A DNA stretch of 39,157 nucleotides from Paraburkholderia sartisoli (GTDB lineage: Bacteria > Pseudomonadota > Gammaproteobacteria > Burkholderiales > Burkholderiaceae). The translations under genes and the position numbers were made by a program. The stretch covers positions 1-39,157 of the forward strand of contig NZ_FNRQ01000016.1 in the NCBI RefSeq assembly GCF_900107685.1. Reading direction: 5' to 3'. Position 1 is the first letter of the stretch. Every line of letters starts with the position of its first letter. Of the stretch, positions 16,339-25,471 are shown in pieces. The notes under the pieces were generated by a model. That model worked only from the letters and a program-made list of their open reading frames with translations. It did no database searches and was not told where the DNA came from.

Positions 16339-17398
16339 CGTCGAATGTGCGTTGCTGCTGGACATCCGTGCGTTCGGGCAGCAACAGCACCGAAAACAGC
16401 GCGACGCTCGACAGATGGCGGATATAGCTGCCAAGATCAGGTTCGAACAGAATCGAAACGCCGACGTGCCCGAGCAGCAGGCAGGCGAACGTTTCGCGTT
16501 GCAGGTACGCGCGCCGGGAAGCGTTCGATGCCGGCACGGGGGACTTCCGCAATGCCGGCCACACGGCGACGAATACGAATAGCTGAAGCGCGAATTCCTT
16601 CACGCCCGGCAAGAATGCAAACGGAAAATTCAGTCTGACGGCGGCATAGAGATAGTCGACGCAAAATGCGACGAAGGAATCCGGCGGCATCGGATTGTAG
16701 AAACTGGTGCGTGCGCCGAACGGCGACTGGTAGACGAGATAGTCAACCGCCATATCGCGCGGATGCAGCAGCGCCTCGTAAGCGGCATCGGGCAGCAGAA
16801 ACAGTCCGGCAAGACAGCCCGCCGCGAGGACGGTTTTCCAGCGCAGGGACGACTTCCTGAAGACCCATGCACCGCAGCCCGCGACGGCGATCAACATGAA
16901 GTACCTGCGCACCAGCAGCGCATAGAGGGTGTACAGAAGCAGCGCCACGACAACGCCAGGCCACGGGCGCCTGCTGCGAGCGGCGCTCACGATGATCATG
17001 GACATCATCACCACCAGCGTATCCTTGCTCGCCACGAACAGATTGAAGAAGACGCACGGGGCGGCGAGCAAAACCGCGACCGCAATGCCGCCAGGACTGT
17101 TCGCGCCGAGCAGCATGCGGCGGATGAACAGCACACCGGTCGTGGCGACCAGTACGTTGAGCAGGATCGGTCCGAAGAGCGCGTAGAACCTGCCCACCGC
17201 GTCGAACGAGGATCCATCGTAGGTACTGGAGCCGGACATCTGCGCCTGAATCTTGTCTGCGTCGCGGAAGACGAACTCCGGCAGAATCGCCCCCGCCTTC
17301 GCGAATACCAGAACGTACAGTAACGCGCACAGGCAGGTCGCGAGTCGCACGACGCCGGGGCTCAGGCGCGGGCCGGCGAGCATGAAACGCCTCAGCAT
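16319..17398 (-). CDS. Multi-pass membrane protein, putative EPS polymerase (Wzy-like)
   Basis: 359 residues with about ten hydrophobic segments (CLCALLYVLVFAKAGAILP, NVLVATTGVLFIRRMLLG, VVVALLLYTLYALLVRRYFML, ETFACLLLGHVGVSILF) and a sizable loop near DYLVYQSPFGARTSFYNPMPP. Wzy proteins are very diverse. The call rests on topology and on the position as the last gene of a Wzx/Wzy-type operon that otherwise lacks a polymerase. I start at the ATG at 17398, which overlaps the flippase stop (17392-17394). The frame is open further upstream, but that only repeats the flippase gene in another frame. It would join lipid-linked repeat units on the periplasmic side. Confidence 0.7.
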   Translation of the reverse strand: MLRRFMLAGPRLSPGVVRLATCLCALLYVLVFAKAGAILPEFVFRDADKIQAQMSGSSTYDGSSFDAVGRFYALFGPILLNVLVATTGVLFIRRMLLGANSPGGIAVAVLLAAPCVFFNLFVASKDTLVVMMSMIIVSAARSRRPWPGVVVALLLYTLYALLVRRYFMLIAVAGCGAWVFRKSSLRWKTVLAAGCLAGLFLLPDAAYEALLHPRDMAVDYLVYQSPFGARTSFYNPMPPDSFVAFCVDYLYAAVRLNFPFAFLPGVKEFALQLFVFVAVWPALRKSPVPASNASRRAYLQRETFACLLLGHVGVSILFEPDLGSYIRHLSSVALFSVLLLPERTDVQQQRTFDVRGRLP

Positions 17399-18654
17399 GG
17401 CCGCTCCTCGACGCACGTATTCAGCGCTGCGTCGCGCAAACCGCGACGCACGATCCATGCAAGCCACGTCACGATGAGCAGGCTCGCGAACAGATGCGCC
17501 AGCGCCACACCCGTCTGTCCGTTTCCAGGGATCAGCCACCTTGCCACCGGCAGGCTGGCCGCGACCAGCACCGCCATGCCGACCGCCACGTGTCGCCCCG
17601 CCTTGAGGGCGATCGCCGCCGCCCACATCAGATCCCCCAGCGAGCGCAAGACAAACGACACTAGCAGGATAAAAAGCGTCGCGACGCTGCCCGTCTCTTC
17701 ACGCGCAAGACGAAACACGGGTTCGTGCGCAACGAGGATGGCGCCTGCCATGGTCATCGCGAGCGCGAGCAGCGTCGTCAGGGAGCCGCGTAATACCGCG
17801 CGAAAACGTTCCGGCACGACGACGATCGTTTTGGCGAGGCGGGGCCCCGCGGTAACGACAACCGACGCATAGGCGACGGTCTGAACCGCATTCGCCACCG
17901 ACCACGCAAAGACATAGCGGCCCAGTTCGTCGTGCGTCAGGTAAGGCGCCGCGATGAAACGCTCGGCGTACTGAAGGCACGACAGCATGACACCCGCGAC
18001 ATAGAACTGAATGCCGTCGGCCCAACCATGGCGCACGCTCGCGCCTGCCGTGCCGGCGATGTCGTCGCGGCGGTGGCAGCCGGTTTCGTCAATGACGCGC
18101 CAGGCCCATACGATGACGAGAACGTTCGCCGCGATCCACAACGCGAACACCAGCCGCATGTCGACGATGAAGCCCGTCGCAAGACCTCCGATTGCAATGA
18201 TCGCCCATCCGCCGGTCCGGACAAACAGCATGAACGAGCCCGCTCTCGCGTGGTGCAGGGAGAACACATACGAATTCGACTCCAGCGCGTAATGCTCTCC
18301 AATCGCCACCATCGTTATCAGAAACAACGCGGGCTTTGACGACGCGACAACGTCCGTCCATCCATCGGTACATAACGCGACGCAGACAGCGGCGACAACC
18401 AGCAGGTAAAGCGCGCCATACACCCACCGCAGCGTGCGGGCCGTGCGTATCGCGCCCGACGGATGAACGCCGCTCAGACGCCGGTTCAGCTCACTGCTAA
18501 ACCCGAGCCCGAATACCTTGGACGCAATCACCGACGCGGCAACCGCCAGTCCGTAGTCGGCAACGGCCGCAAAGCCGAGCTTCCTCGCGATCATGACGGT
18601 GAGGCCAAACTTCGCGGCAAGCGCGAGCACACGCAGCAGCATTCGCACGATCAT
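17392..18654 (-). CDS. Polysaccharide flippase (Wzx-like, MVF/MATE superfamily)
   Basis: A 420-residue protein with about 12 membrane segments, starting MIVRMLLRVLALAAKFGLTV. It would move undecaprenyl-linked repeat units across the inner membrane. The N-terminal arrangement (KFGLTVMIARKLGFAAVADYGLAVA) and the midpoint motif FIAAPYLTHDELGRYVFAWS fit Wzx/RfbX-type proteins. The ATG at 18654 overlaps the stop of the pyruvyltransferase gene (ATGA). An in-frame ATG five codons earlier is possible but would overlap more. It sits between the pyruvyltransferase and the putative polymerase, the usual setting. Confidence 0.82.
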   Translation of the reverse strand: MIVRMLLRVLALAAKFGLTVMIARKLGFAAVADYGLAVAASVIASKVFGLGFSSELNRRLSGVHPSGAIRTARTLRWVYGALYLLVVAAVCVALCTDGWTDVVASSKPALFLITMVAIGEHYALESNSYVFSLHHARAGSFMLFVRTGGWAIIAIGGLATGFIVDMRLVFALWIAANVLVIVWAWRVIDETGCHRRDDIAGTAGASVRHGWADGIQFYVAGVMLSCLQYAERFIAAPYLTHDELGRYVFAWSVANAVQTVAYASVVVTAGPRLAKTIVVVPERFRAVLRGSLTTLLALAMTMAGAILVAHEPVFRLAREETGSVATLFILLVSFVLRSLGDLMWAAAIALKAGRHVAVGMAVLVAASLPVARWLIPGNGQTGVALAHLFASLLIVTWLAWIVRRGLRDAALNTCVEERPC

Positions 18655-19832
18655 GACGATTCCGTACACACGCCAGCCGCCTCTCGAAGCGCGGCGACAA
18701 TCGCGGCGCGACCGGCCCGGATTCTCCCCATCCCGCGCCCGGTGGAAGTCCAGAAAGACCGCACCGCATCGGTCCCAAGAATGCGCGCGACCACCGCATG
18801 CGCATCGAAGTCGGCGGCGTTCGCCACCCAGTCCTCGATACCCAGATCCTCGTACGCACCGAAGCCCTTGCGCTCGTAGCTCAGATGAAACGCGGGCACA
18901 CCGTGCAGGATCGATTCGAGCGCGCCATGCAGGCGTACGGACACGACGACGTCAGGCGTGTCTTCCTGCAGCACGTGCCTGAGCGTCGGCAGATCGCCCT
19001 CTATACCCTCGCGACGGTAATACGCGGCGTCGTCGTTGCCGCGCCCCGTGCTCTGCACCGCGAAACTGACTCGGCACCGGGATTCCAGCAGCGCAATCAA
19101 CGCCCGCGTCGACGCGACATAGCGTTTGCGCTGCACTGAACTCCAGCCGGGCGCCTCACGCAGCACAATCGCGACGTGGCTGACCTGCGGCGTGCGTTGC
19201 GCCGCGCGCGACATCACTTCGTCACGGTGGCGCCCGAATTCCAGCACGGCAAGATCGGGCGCGCGCTTCGTGTTGCGGTTGCCCGCGAGCAGCGCGAGAG
19301 AACGGTCATCCCGCACGAATACCGAAGTGCAGGCACCCAGCAACCCGATGAGTCGCGCTTCGAAAAAGCCGGACGCAACCGCCGAACCGGCGAGCACCGG
19401 TCCGATACTCTGCGGCAGATAAACGGCGGGTCTCCCTGACGCCGCCATGGCCCGCATCTGCACCATGTGGCCCAGTTCAAGCCTGAACGCTTCGGCTCCC
19501 GTCCGGGCACGCAGGTAGCCGCCTCCCACGCCCACCACAAGATCGGCCGCCGCGAGAAGCCGCGTGAGATGGCGCGATTTTTCCGTCGGCCAGCGGACGA
19601 GCGCCGCGGCAGCCGCGGCGAGCCGCCCCGCCCCGCGATCCGCGATGACCGGCGCGCCGCTCACCTGCCCGTAATCCGGAAACGAATCCGGGTCGGCCGC
19701 GACCAGCGTCACGCTCACGTCGTCGCCGAGCGCTTCCCGAAGCAACGCCGTGGACAGATCGACAAGCAGCCCGTCGCCGGAATTGCGGCGACTGTAACCA
19801 TGCAGCAATACAACCTTCCTGCCTTCTTTCAT
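18651..19832 (-). CDS. Polysaccharide pyruvyltransferase family protein
   Basis: 393 residues of the CsaB/WcaK/GumL superfamily (PF04230), which attaches pyruvate from phosphoenolpyruvate as a ketal to a sugar of the repeat unit. Signatures: VVLLHGYSRRNSGDGLLV near the start, ADLVVGVGGGYLRAR (about 97-110), AVYLPQSIGPVLAGS, VFVRDDRSLALL, and the C-terminal VVSVRLHGALESILHGVPA with HLSYERKGFG. It is cytosolic, with no signal or membrane segment. Both ends overlap the neighbours by four bases, showing tight coupling. It suggests an acidic, pyruvylated EPS; the accepted sugar cannot be read from sequence. Confidence 0.87.
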   Translation of the reverse strand: MKEGRKVVLLHGYSRRNSGDGLLVDLSTALLREALGDDVSVTLVAADPDSFPDYGQVSGAPVIADRGAGRLAAAAAALVRWPTEKSRHLTRLLAAADLVVGVGGGYLRARTGAEAFRLELGHMVQMRAMAASGRPAVYLPQSIGPVLAGSAVASGFFEARLIGLLGACTSVFVRDDRSLALLAGNRNTKRAPDLAVLEFGRHRDEVMSRAAQRTPQVSHVAIVLREAPGWSSVQRKRYVASTRALIALLESRCRVSFAVQSTGRGNDDAAYYRREGIEGDLPTLRHVLQEDTPDVVVSVRLHGALESILHGVPAFHLSYERKGFGAYEDLGIEDWVANAADFDAHAVVARILGTDAVRSFWTSTGRGMGRIRAGRAAIVAALREAAGVCTESS

Positions 19833-21076
19833 TCCCGGCTCCCGGTCATGGCCTGCCTGTACACCGCCAGGGTGCGCGCGACCATTCCCTCCGCGGTGAA
19901 GCGGCGAGCGGTGGCCGCGCAGTTCGCGACCATGCGGTCCCGCAACGGGCTGCTTTCATAAATGGTCGTGATCGCATCCGCGAATTCCGTCATGTCGTCA
20001 CTGTTGTCGACGACAAGACCGACCCCGGACGTCGACACGAACGCATCGGCACCCGCCACGCGAGTCGTGACGATCGGCACGCCGGTGGCGATCGCCTCGA
20101 GATAGACGTAGGGAAAGCCTTCGTAGCGGCTCGGTAACGCGAACACATCGAACGCGCAAAAGAAGCGGCGCGCGTCGGGAAGCGCGCCGATAACATGAAT
20201 GTTCGACGGCAACGCGTCGACGGGCATGCCGGTAGCGGCCTCGATATCGCCCTGTCCGGCAAGGGCGAACTGCACCGCGTCGCCGCAGCGCGTTGCGACT
20301 CGTCGTGCGATATCGACGAACCGGTCGATGCCCTTCTGAAATTCGAACCGCCCGACGAGCCCGACGACAAACGCGTCGGCCCGCAGACCCAGCGCCTCGC
20401 GCGCGGTCTCCCGCGCAAGACGCGAAAAACCGGGTACGCCGTTGTAGATCGTCGTGATCCGGCTGGCGTCGATACGCAACCCGGTTTGCAGATGACGCGC
20501 TTCATCATCCGATACCGCGATAATCCTGTCGGACAGCCAGTTGCCGAACCATCGCTCGATGGAACCGTAAAAGCGCTTCGCACCCGGCGCCAGCCACGGG
20601 TTGAGCGTGTACACCGCGTGCGGCGTGTACACCTTTTTCCAGCGGCCGAAACAGAGCCGGGCCAGCACACCCGCCTTGGAGCTGTGCGCATGCACGACAT
20701 GCGGCTGGATCTTCCACAGCGCACGAAATACGCTGACGAAGGAAAGCATGTCGCGCCATGAAACACTTCGGTACATCGGCACCCGCGTGACCGAAGCGCA
20801 GCAGCGGATCGCGGCGTCGGTCAGAATCCGGTCATCAAGGCGGTCTCCGAGCGGCACGACAAGATGCACTTCCACACCGCGCGCGGCCAGCTCCCGGATC
20901 AGGTCGACGAGATGCACGGCAACGCCCCCTCCGGCCGCCTCCGCGACGAGCGCGACGCGCAACCCCGGCTGCATCGACCGGACATCGCCTTGTTCGTGAG
21001 CCACCGCCGGTTCCTGTCTGGTTTCCGTTCCGATCGTGGCGGGTGGTGGATGGTCGTGTCGAACGCGATCTGTCAC
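19829..21076 (-). CDS. GT4-family glycosyltransferase
   Basis: 415 residues, GT-B fold. It should add a sugar from a nucleotide donor to the lipid-linked primer. The N-terminal domain opens with LRVALVAEAAGGGVAVHLVDLI. The C-terminal domain has VGLVGRFEFQKGIDRFVDIA and the EX7E motif in SRYEGFPYVYLEAI (Glu319, Glu327). The ATG at 21076 overlaps the wzc stop. Its first 34 residues are polar and probably disordered, and Met35 (20974) is an alternative start. This is the only glycosyltransferase in the minus-strand operon, so the backbone may have a short repeat unit unless other enzymes lie elsewhere. Confidence 0.9.
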   Translation of the reverse strand: MTDRVRHDHPPPATIGTETRQEPAVAHEQGDVRSMQPGLRVALVAEAAGGGVAVHLVDLIRELAARGVEVHLVVPLGDRLDDRILTDAAIRCCASVTRVPMYRSVSWRDMLSFVSVFRALWKIQPHVVHAHSSKAGVLARLCFGRWKKVYTPHAVYTLNPWLAPGAKRFYGSIERWFGNWLSDRIIAVSDDEARHLQTGLRIDASRITTIYNGVPGFSRLARETAREALGLRADAFVVGLVGRFEFQKGIDRFVDIARRVATRCGDAVQFALAGQGDIEAATGMPVDALPSNIHVIGALPDARRFFCAFDVFALPSRYEGFPYVYLEAIATGVPIVTTRVAGADAFVSTSGVGLVVDNSDDMTEFADAITTIYESSPLRDRMVANCAATARRFTAEGMVARTLAVYRQAMTGSRE

Positions 21077-23364
21077 CTGCGCCTCCGCGTGCGCCAGGCA
21101 TCGAGCAATGCGCGCAGACGTCCCTGCCGCGTCCGCCGCCCGTATGCGTAGTCGACATAGCGGTAGCCGCCATATCCATTGGCGGACCCGTAGCGCAGCG
21201 AGCGCACGGTGAGTGCGTTCAAAACGATGCCGGAGGCCTTCACGCCGCTCCGGGAGAGACGCTTGACGGTCTCTCTCAACTCGTCGTTGCGCGTTACACC
21301 GGCTCGCGCGACCACGATCACCGCGTCGGCGTGACGGCCGATCAATGCGGCGTCGGCGACGGCGAGGAGCGGAGGCGTATCGATCAGCACGTAGTCGTAG
21401 CGCTGGCGGAGCCGGTCGATCAGCACGCCGGGCTGCTCCGACTGAAGAAGCCCGTCAGGGCTCCCGACGACAGTGCCGCGCCCGATGAAATCGAACGGCA
21501 GGTTGCCGGCGCGTCGCACGACAGCATGCTCATCGGCGCTGCCCGCGACGAGGTCGGAAAACCCGGCCTCCACCTCGAGCCCGAAATACTGGTTCAGCAC
21601 GCCGAGCCGCAGGTCACCGTCGATGACAAGCACCCGCTTGCCGCCAGACGCGAGTACGGCACCGAGGTTCGCAGCGACAAACGACTTGCCGGCGGCCGGT
21701 GCGGCACTCGTAATCATCAACACCTGATTCGTTCCACCTGGAACGGAGAACTGCATTGCAGTGCGCAGGCTGCGCAAGCTTTCGATCGCGAGATCGTCGG
21801 GCGCATCGAGCGCCAGTACGTGCGCCTTGCCGGCGTCGCCGGCGTGCCCGGCAAGCCGTCTGTGAAGGGTACGTTGCGCATTCGAGAATGGAATGGTCGC
21901 CAGCACCGGCAGGCCCGTGCAACGCTCGATGTCGTCGGCCTGCGTGACGCCCCCGAACAGATGATCACGCGCGAACGCATGGATCAGCCCGAGCAGGAGA
22001 CCCACCATGGCCGCGCCGGCGATCACAACCGGACGGTTCGGCGCCACGGGGGTTTGCGCGACGATAGTCGAGTCGACGAGCCGCACGCTGCCGACCTTGC
22101 CCGCGCGAACCAGCTGCAACTGCTGCACGTTGTTCAGGAGCGCCGTGTAGAGATCGGTGTCGACCTTCACGTCGAGCGTCAGACGCACGGCTTCCTGCTC
22201 GAGATCGGGCAGGCGTTTTAGCGACGCGTCATAGCGGCCCTGCTGCTCGCGCAACGCACCGATCTGCCGGTCGAGCGCGACGATCGCCGGATGCGCGGCA
22301 TTGAACCGGGTCGCCAGTTCGGCGCGCTTCTGCTGCAACATCAGCATCTGCGTTTTCGAATCGGCCGCCTGTTGCAGCGCGAGTTTTGCCTCTTCCGGAA
22401 GATCGACTGTTCCGCTCGCGTTGCGCATCGCCGTGTAACGCTGCGAAGCTTCGTCGAGATGCTTTTTCAGTTCCGGCAACTGACCGTTCAGGAAAGCCAG
22501 CGATTGCGCCGCCTCGGCCGCCTTGCGCTCGATATTCTGCGCGAGATAAAGCTCGCCGACGGTCTGCAGCGTGCGCGCGACGCTCACCGGATCGTCGCCA
22601 CGCAAGGTCGCCACCACGACGTCGGATTGCTTCACCTTCTCCTGCACGTCGAGCGCGTCCTGCAGGCGAAAGATCGTATCAATGCGCGAGTGCCGGACCA
22701 GCGTGAAGCGCGCGCCGGGTTGCGCGTCGAATCCGTTGACCAGCAGGGTCACGGGGCCCTCCGGCGTGCTGAAGGTCGACGTCGTGCCCACCACGCCCTC
22801 GACTTGCGTGTCGAGGTCGGAGCCGGCGAGGCGATAGCGGCCGCCGTCGCCCATCGTCAGCGAAAAATGGTCGTCCTCGAAATTTCGGGGCACGTCGAAA
22901 CGGGCCACGTCGGCGCTTTCCTGTCCCCAGGTATAGCCGCCTATCCCGAGGACACCAGGACGCGTCGTGCCCTCGTTGAAGCGCGACACGAAATCGCCGA
23001 TCAACGGAAAGCGCTTCGGCTTGACGTCGATGTAGAGCTTCAGGCTGTCCACCGTCCCGGTGACGATCCGGCGCGACTTCATCACCTGCGCCTCCGCCGC
23101 CGCGGACGACTTCACGTCGAACAGCGAGGAAACGTCGCCCAGCAGGCCTCTGGCAGTCGACCCGCCGTCCACGCCGTCCTCGACCTGGACGAGAATGTCC
23201 GCCTGGTACACCGGATGCGACAGAAACGCCCACGCGGTTCCAGCCAGTGCGACAACCAGCGTGACGAACAAAATCGACCAGCGATGCTGCACGACGGTAT
23301 CAATGACGGCGACGAGATCGAGCTCGTCCTGGGAGTCGGGAATTTCCCGTTCGACGGAGGACAT
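21073..23364 (-). CDS. wzc: Wzc-type tyrosine autokinase / polysaccharide co-polymerase
   Basis: A 763-residue inner-membrane protein that controls EPS chain length and export. An N-terminal Wzz segment has one membrane helix (HRWSILFVTLVVALAGTAWAF). A long periplasmic coiled-coil region follows, then a second helix (PVVIAGAAMVGLLLGLIHAF). The cytosolic BY-kinase domain has Walker A SAAPAAGKS (553-561), Walker A' VLVIDGDLR and Walker B VLIDTPP. A Tyr cluster near the C-terminus (Tyr725, 731, 734, 736, 739 and 741) is the expected autophosphorylation site, followed by a basic tail. The frame is open to 23811, but that only overlaps wzb in another frame; the ATG at 23364 starts the homology. 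It lies 38 bp behind wzb, its phosphatase. Confidence 0.95.
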   Translation of the reverse strand: MSSVEREIPDSQDELDLVAVIDTVVQHRWSILFVTLVVALAGTAWAFLSHPVYQADILVQVEDGVDGGSTARGLLGDVSSLFDVKSSAAAEAQVMKSRRIVTGTVDSLKLYIDVKPKRFPLIGDFVSRFNEGTTRPGVLGIGGYTWGQESADVARFDVPRNFEDDHFSLTMGDGGRYRLAGSDLDTQVEGVVGTTSTFSTPEGPVTLLVNGFDAQPGARFTLVRHSRIDTIFRLQDALDVQEKVKQSDVVVATLRGDDPVSVARTLQTVGELYLAQNIERKAAEAAQSLAFLNGQLPELKKHLDEASQRYTAMRNASGTVDLPEEAKLALQQAADSKTQMLMLQQKRAELATRFNAAHPAIVALDRQIGALREQQGRYDASLKRLPDLEQEAVRLTLDVKVDTDLYTALLNNVQQLQLVRAGKVGSVRLVDSTIVAQTPVAPNRPVVIAGAAMVGLLLGLIHAFARDHLFGGVTQADDIERCTGLPVLATIPFSNAQRTLHRRLAGHAGDAGKAHVLALDAPDDLAIESLRSLRTAMQFSVPGGTNQVLMITSAAPAAGKSFVAANLGAVLASGGKRVLVIDGDLRLGVLNQYFGLEVEAGFSDLVAGSADEHAVVRRAGNLPFDFIGRGTVVGSPDGLLQSEQPGVLIDRLRQRYDYVLIDTPPLLAVADAALIGRHADAVIVVARAGVTRNDELRETVKRLSRSGVKASGIVLNALTVRSLRYGSANGYGGYRYVDYAYGRRTRQGRLRALLDAWRTRRRR

Positions 23365-23402
23365 GGAGTGAATTGCCTGAATCGGAGGAAGAGACGGCGG
23401 TG

Positions 23403-23885
23403 TCAATGGACAATGCGATCCGGACACGCCAGCAGTGAACGGATCCGGTGTTCCCAGGCCTCGATGCCATGCGCGATCAGATCGGCGCATTGCTCGAAAG
23501 CGCGGTACGGGCCCCCGGATGGATCGGGAATGTCGAAGTGACCGGACTCGTATCCGGCATGCGGAAACAACCCCAGGTTGAAGACGCGCCCACGTGCCGC
23601 CGGGAAACAGCGTTCGATGTGGAGTCGCTGCGCGCGCTCCATGACAAGAATGAGGTCGGCGCGCAGGCACTGCGTTACGTCGAGCCTGCGCGCCCGATGC
23701 GAAGCAATGTCGACGCCCCGGGCCAGCATGACGTCGTACGCGAAAGGATCGGCGGGGTGGCCTTCGATGCCGTGGATGCCGGCCGAGCTGACATCGACGG
23801 CGGGAAAGCACTGACCGAGCAAACCCTGCGCCATGGGGCTGCGGCAGACATTCGCGAGGCAGACGACGAGAATCGCGGGCCGCAT
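23403..23885 (-). CDS. wzb: Low-molecular-weight protein-tyrosine phosphatase Wzb
   Basis: A 160-residue cytosolic phosphatase that dephosphorylates Wzc, so that EPS assembly can cycle. The P-loop CLANVCR (Cys9 to Arg15, CX5R) and the general-acid loop DIPDPSGG are both intact. The residue after CL is Ala rather than the more common Gly, as also occurs in EPS-linked homologues. I prefer the ATG at 23885, which has GGGGA eight bases upstream. A TTG two codons earlier at 23891 overlaps the wza stop and is possible. It lies between wza and wzc, the standard order. Confidence 0.94.
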   Translation of the reverse strand: MRPAILVVCLANVCRSPMAQGLLGQCFPAVDVSSAGIHGIEGHPADPFAYDVMLARGVDIASHRARRLDVTQCLRADLILVMERAQRLHIERCFPAARGRVFNLGLFPHAGYESGHFDIPDPSGGPYRAFEQCADLIAHGIEAWEHRIRSLLACPDRIVH

Positions 23886-23887
23886 GC

Positions 23888-25036
23888 TCAATTTCCCCGC
23901 GCCATGCGTTCGAGACTGGACGCGGCCGTCGTGCCGCCCACCAGTTGCGAAATCACCCGGTTCCAGCGCACCACGCCGGCAACATCGACGTAGACGATGT
24001 CGTCCGGTTGCAGCGGAAAGAGCTGCGCGGCGGCGAGCCCCTGCGGCGACAGCGCATCGAGGTGATAGAGCCGTGTCGGTTGGGAACCGGAACCGGGACG
24101 CACCAGATAAATCTGCTGCGGATCGCTCGTCACCTGGCTCGGCGTGGTACGGCCGAGTGCCTGTGCCAGCGTGAGCCGCCCGTCGGAGCGCAGCGGCACC
24201 GCGCCGGGCTTTTCGACTTCGCCCATCACCTGCACCGTGTAATCGGTCGCCGGGGGAACGCGCACTTCGTCTGAGTCGCCGAGCAGGATACGGCTCGCGT
24301 CGAGCCCCCGGTCCGCCAGATGCGGCACGTCGATCAGATAGCGACGGCCTGCCCGCACCAGTTCGACATGGCTCAGGTCGCCCCCATTGAGCGCGCCGCC
24401 CGCGCCGTGCAGCGCGTTCGCGAGCGTCATCGGCACATCGGTGACCGGCTGGATGCCGGGTAAGCGCACCTCGCCGCCAACGTATACCTTGCGGCTGCGA
24501 TATCCGACGACGCGCAGGGAAATTTGCGGATCGTGGATATAGGGCGCGAGGCGTCGCGCCAGAAGCGCACGCGCCTCACCCTCGGTCAGACCGGCGACCT
24601 TCAGGTCGCGCGCGTAGGGGAACTGGATCGTGCCGTCATGGGCGACAACGTAACCGGGTACGTTCATGCTCGCCGCGCCGATGACGGCTGGCGGCGACCC
24701 CGCCGTCGCGCCGACGTCATAGGTCAGATTGGGCACGACGAGTTCCGGGTGATCCCAGACAATGACGGACAGCACGTCCGCCGGTCCGATCCGGTAAGGC
24801 GATGCCTCGCCGATCAATGCGTCGAGCGGCGCCATGGCCGCCGCTCCGGCGTACTCCTGCGCCTCGCGCCGTGCAAGGGCGGGCGTGATTTCGGCAACCG
24901 GGGGCAACGCCGCGGACATGCCGATGCCCGTCGATGCGTCGAACTTCATGCCAGGGGCGAGCGCACAACCCGACAGCACCAGCAACGCACACAGCGCCGG
25001 GAGGGATATCGCCCGGGTAAGGAATCGGCTTCGCAT
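23888..25036 (-). CDS. wza: Outer-membrane polysaccharide export lipoprotein Wza
   Basis: 382 residues, near the 379 of E. coli Wza. It forms the octameric exit channel for EPS. The signal ends in lipobox LSGC (Cys24). The Poly_export domain begins at YRIGPADVLSVIVWDHPEL and runs through DGTIQFPYARDLKVAGLTEGEA. Two SLBB domains follow (VYVGGEVRLPGIQPV and VQVMGEVEKPGAVPL). The C-terminus has the amphipathic stretch VVRWNRVISQLVGG that forms the outer-membrane helix barrel. The frame is open to a TTG at 25069, but the ATG at 25036 gives a normal signal. First gene of the minus-strand EPS operon. Confidence 0.95.
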   Translation of the reverse strand: MRSRFLTRAISLPALCALLVLSGCALAPGMKFDASTGIGMSAALPPVAEITPALARREAQEYAGAAAMAPLDALIGEASPYRIGPADVLSVIVWDHPELVVPNLTYDVGATAGSPPAVIGAASMNVPGYVVAHDGTIQFPYARDLKVAGLTEGEARALLARRLAPYIHDPQISLRVVGYRSRKVYVGGEVRLPGIQPVTDVPMTLANALHGAGGALNGGDLSHVELVRAGRRYLIDVPHLADRGLDASRILLGDSDEVRVPPATDYTVQVMGEVEKPGAVPLRSDGRLTLAQALGRTTPSQVTSDPQQIYLVRPGSGSQPTRLYHLDALSPQGLAAAQLFPLQPDDIVYVDVAGVVRWNRVISQLVGGTTAASSLERMARGN

Positions 25037-25471
25037 ATCCAGCTTCTTTAATGCAAGTGGAAAGGACAAGCGAGGCCGCGCGCGGCAACCCGCACGGCGC
25101 GAACCCTTGAGACGGGGTCCAGGCCTCGCTTGAACGAGGCTCGAATACTAGATTCCAGGGCGAAGGGTTTTCAGCCAATACCCATGCAGTTCTCGCCAAA
25201 CGTCGAGGCGCCGTTCAGATCCCCCGGGCATCCGTCGATATCGGTGCTCAAGGAACTTCCGGCGCCGCGCGCAGTCGGTCATACCGGGCCTGCCGGTTCG
25301 TCGCGCCTTTCCCAACCGGCTTGCGCTGCTCTTCATCGCATTCCCTCGCGCGTCGCGCCTTGGCCGACCTGCCGGCAGCGCATGCGATACCATTCCCCCT
25401 TTTCAGCAAACCTCACGCTGACGGTCACGCATCTCGCGTGCGTCGCGCGTGAGACCGTTCTGGCAACACCT
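25037..25471. other. 435-bp divergent region between wza and the OpgC-type gene
   Basis: It should hold the EPS operon promoter (minus strand) and that of the acyltransferase (plus strand). Visible features are a small hairpin (25123-25128 with 25135-25140) and a TAGTAT hexamer on the minus strand (25145-25150) without a matching -35 box. The plus-strand frame of the next gene is open through much of it but lacks protein-like composition there. I found no regulator operator that I can name. Confidence 0.45.
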
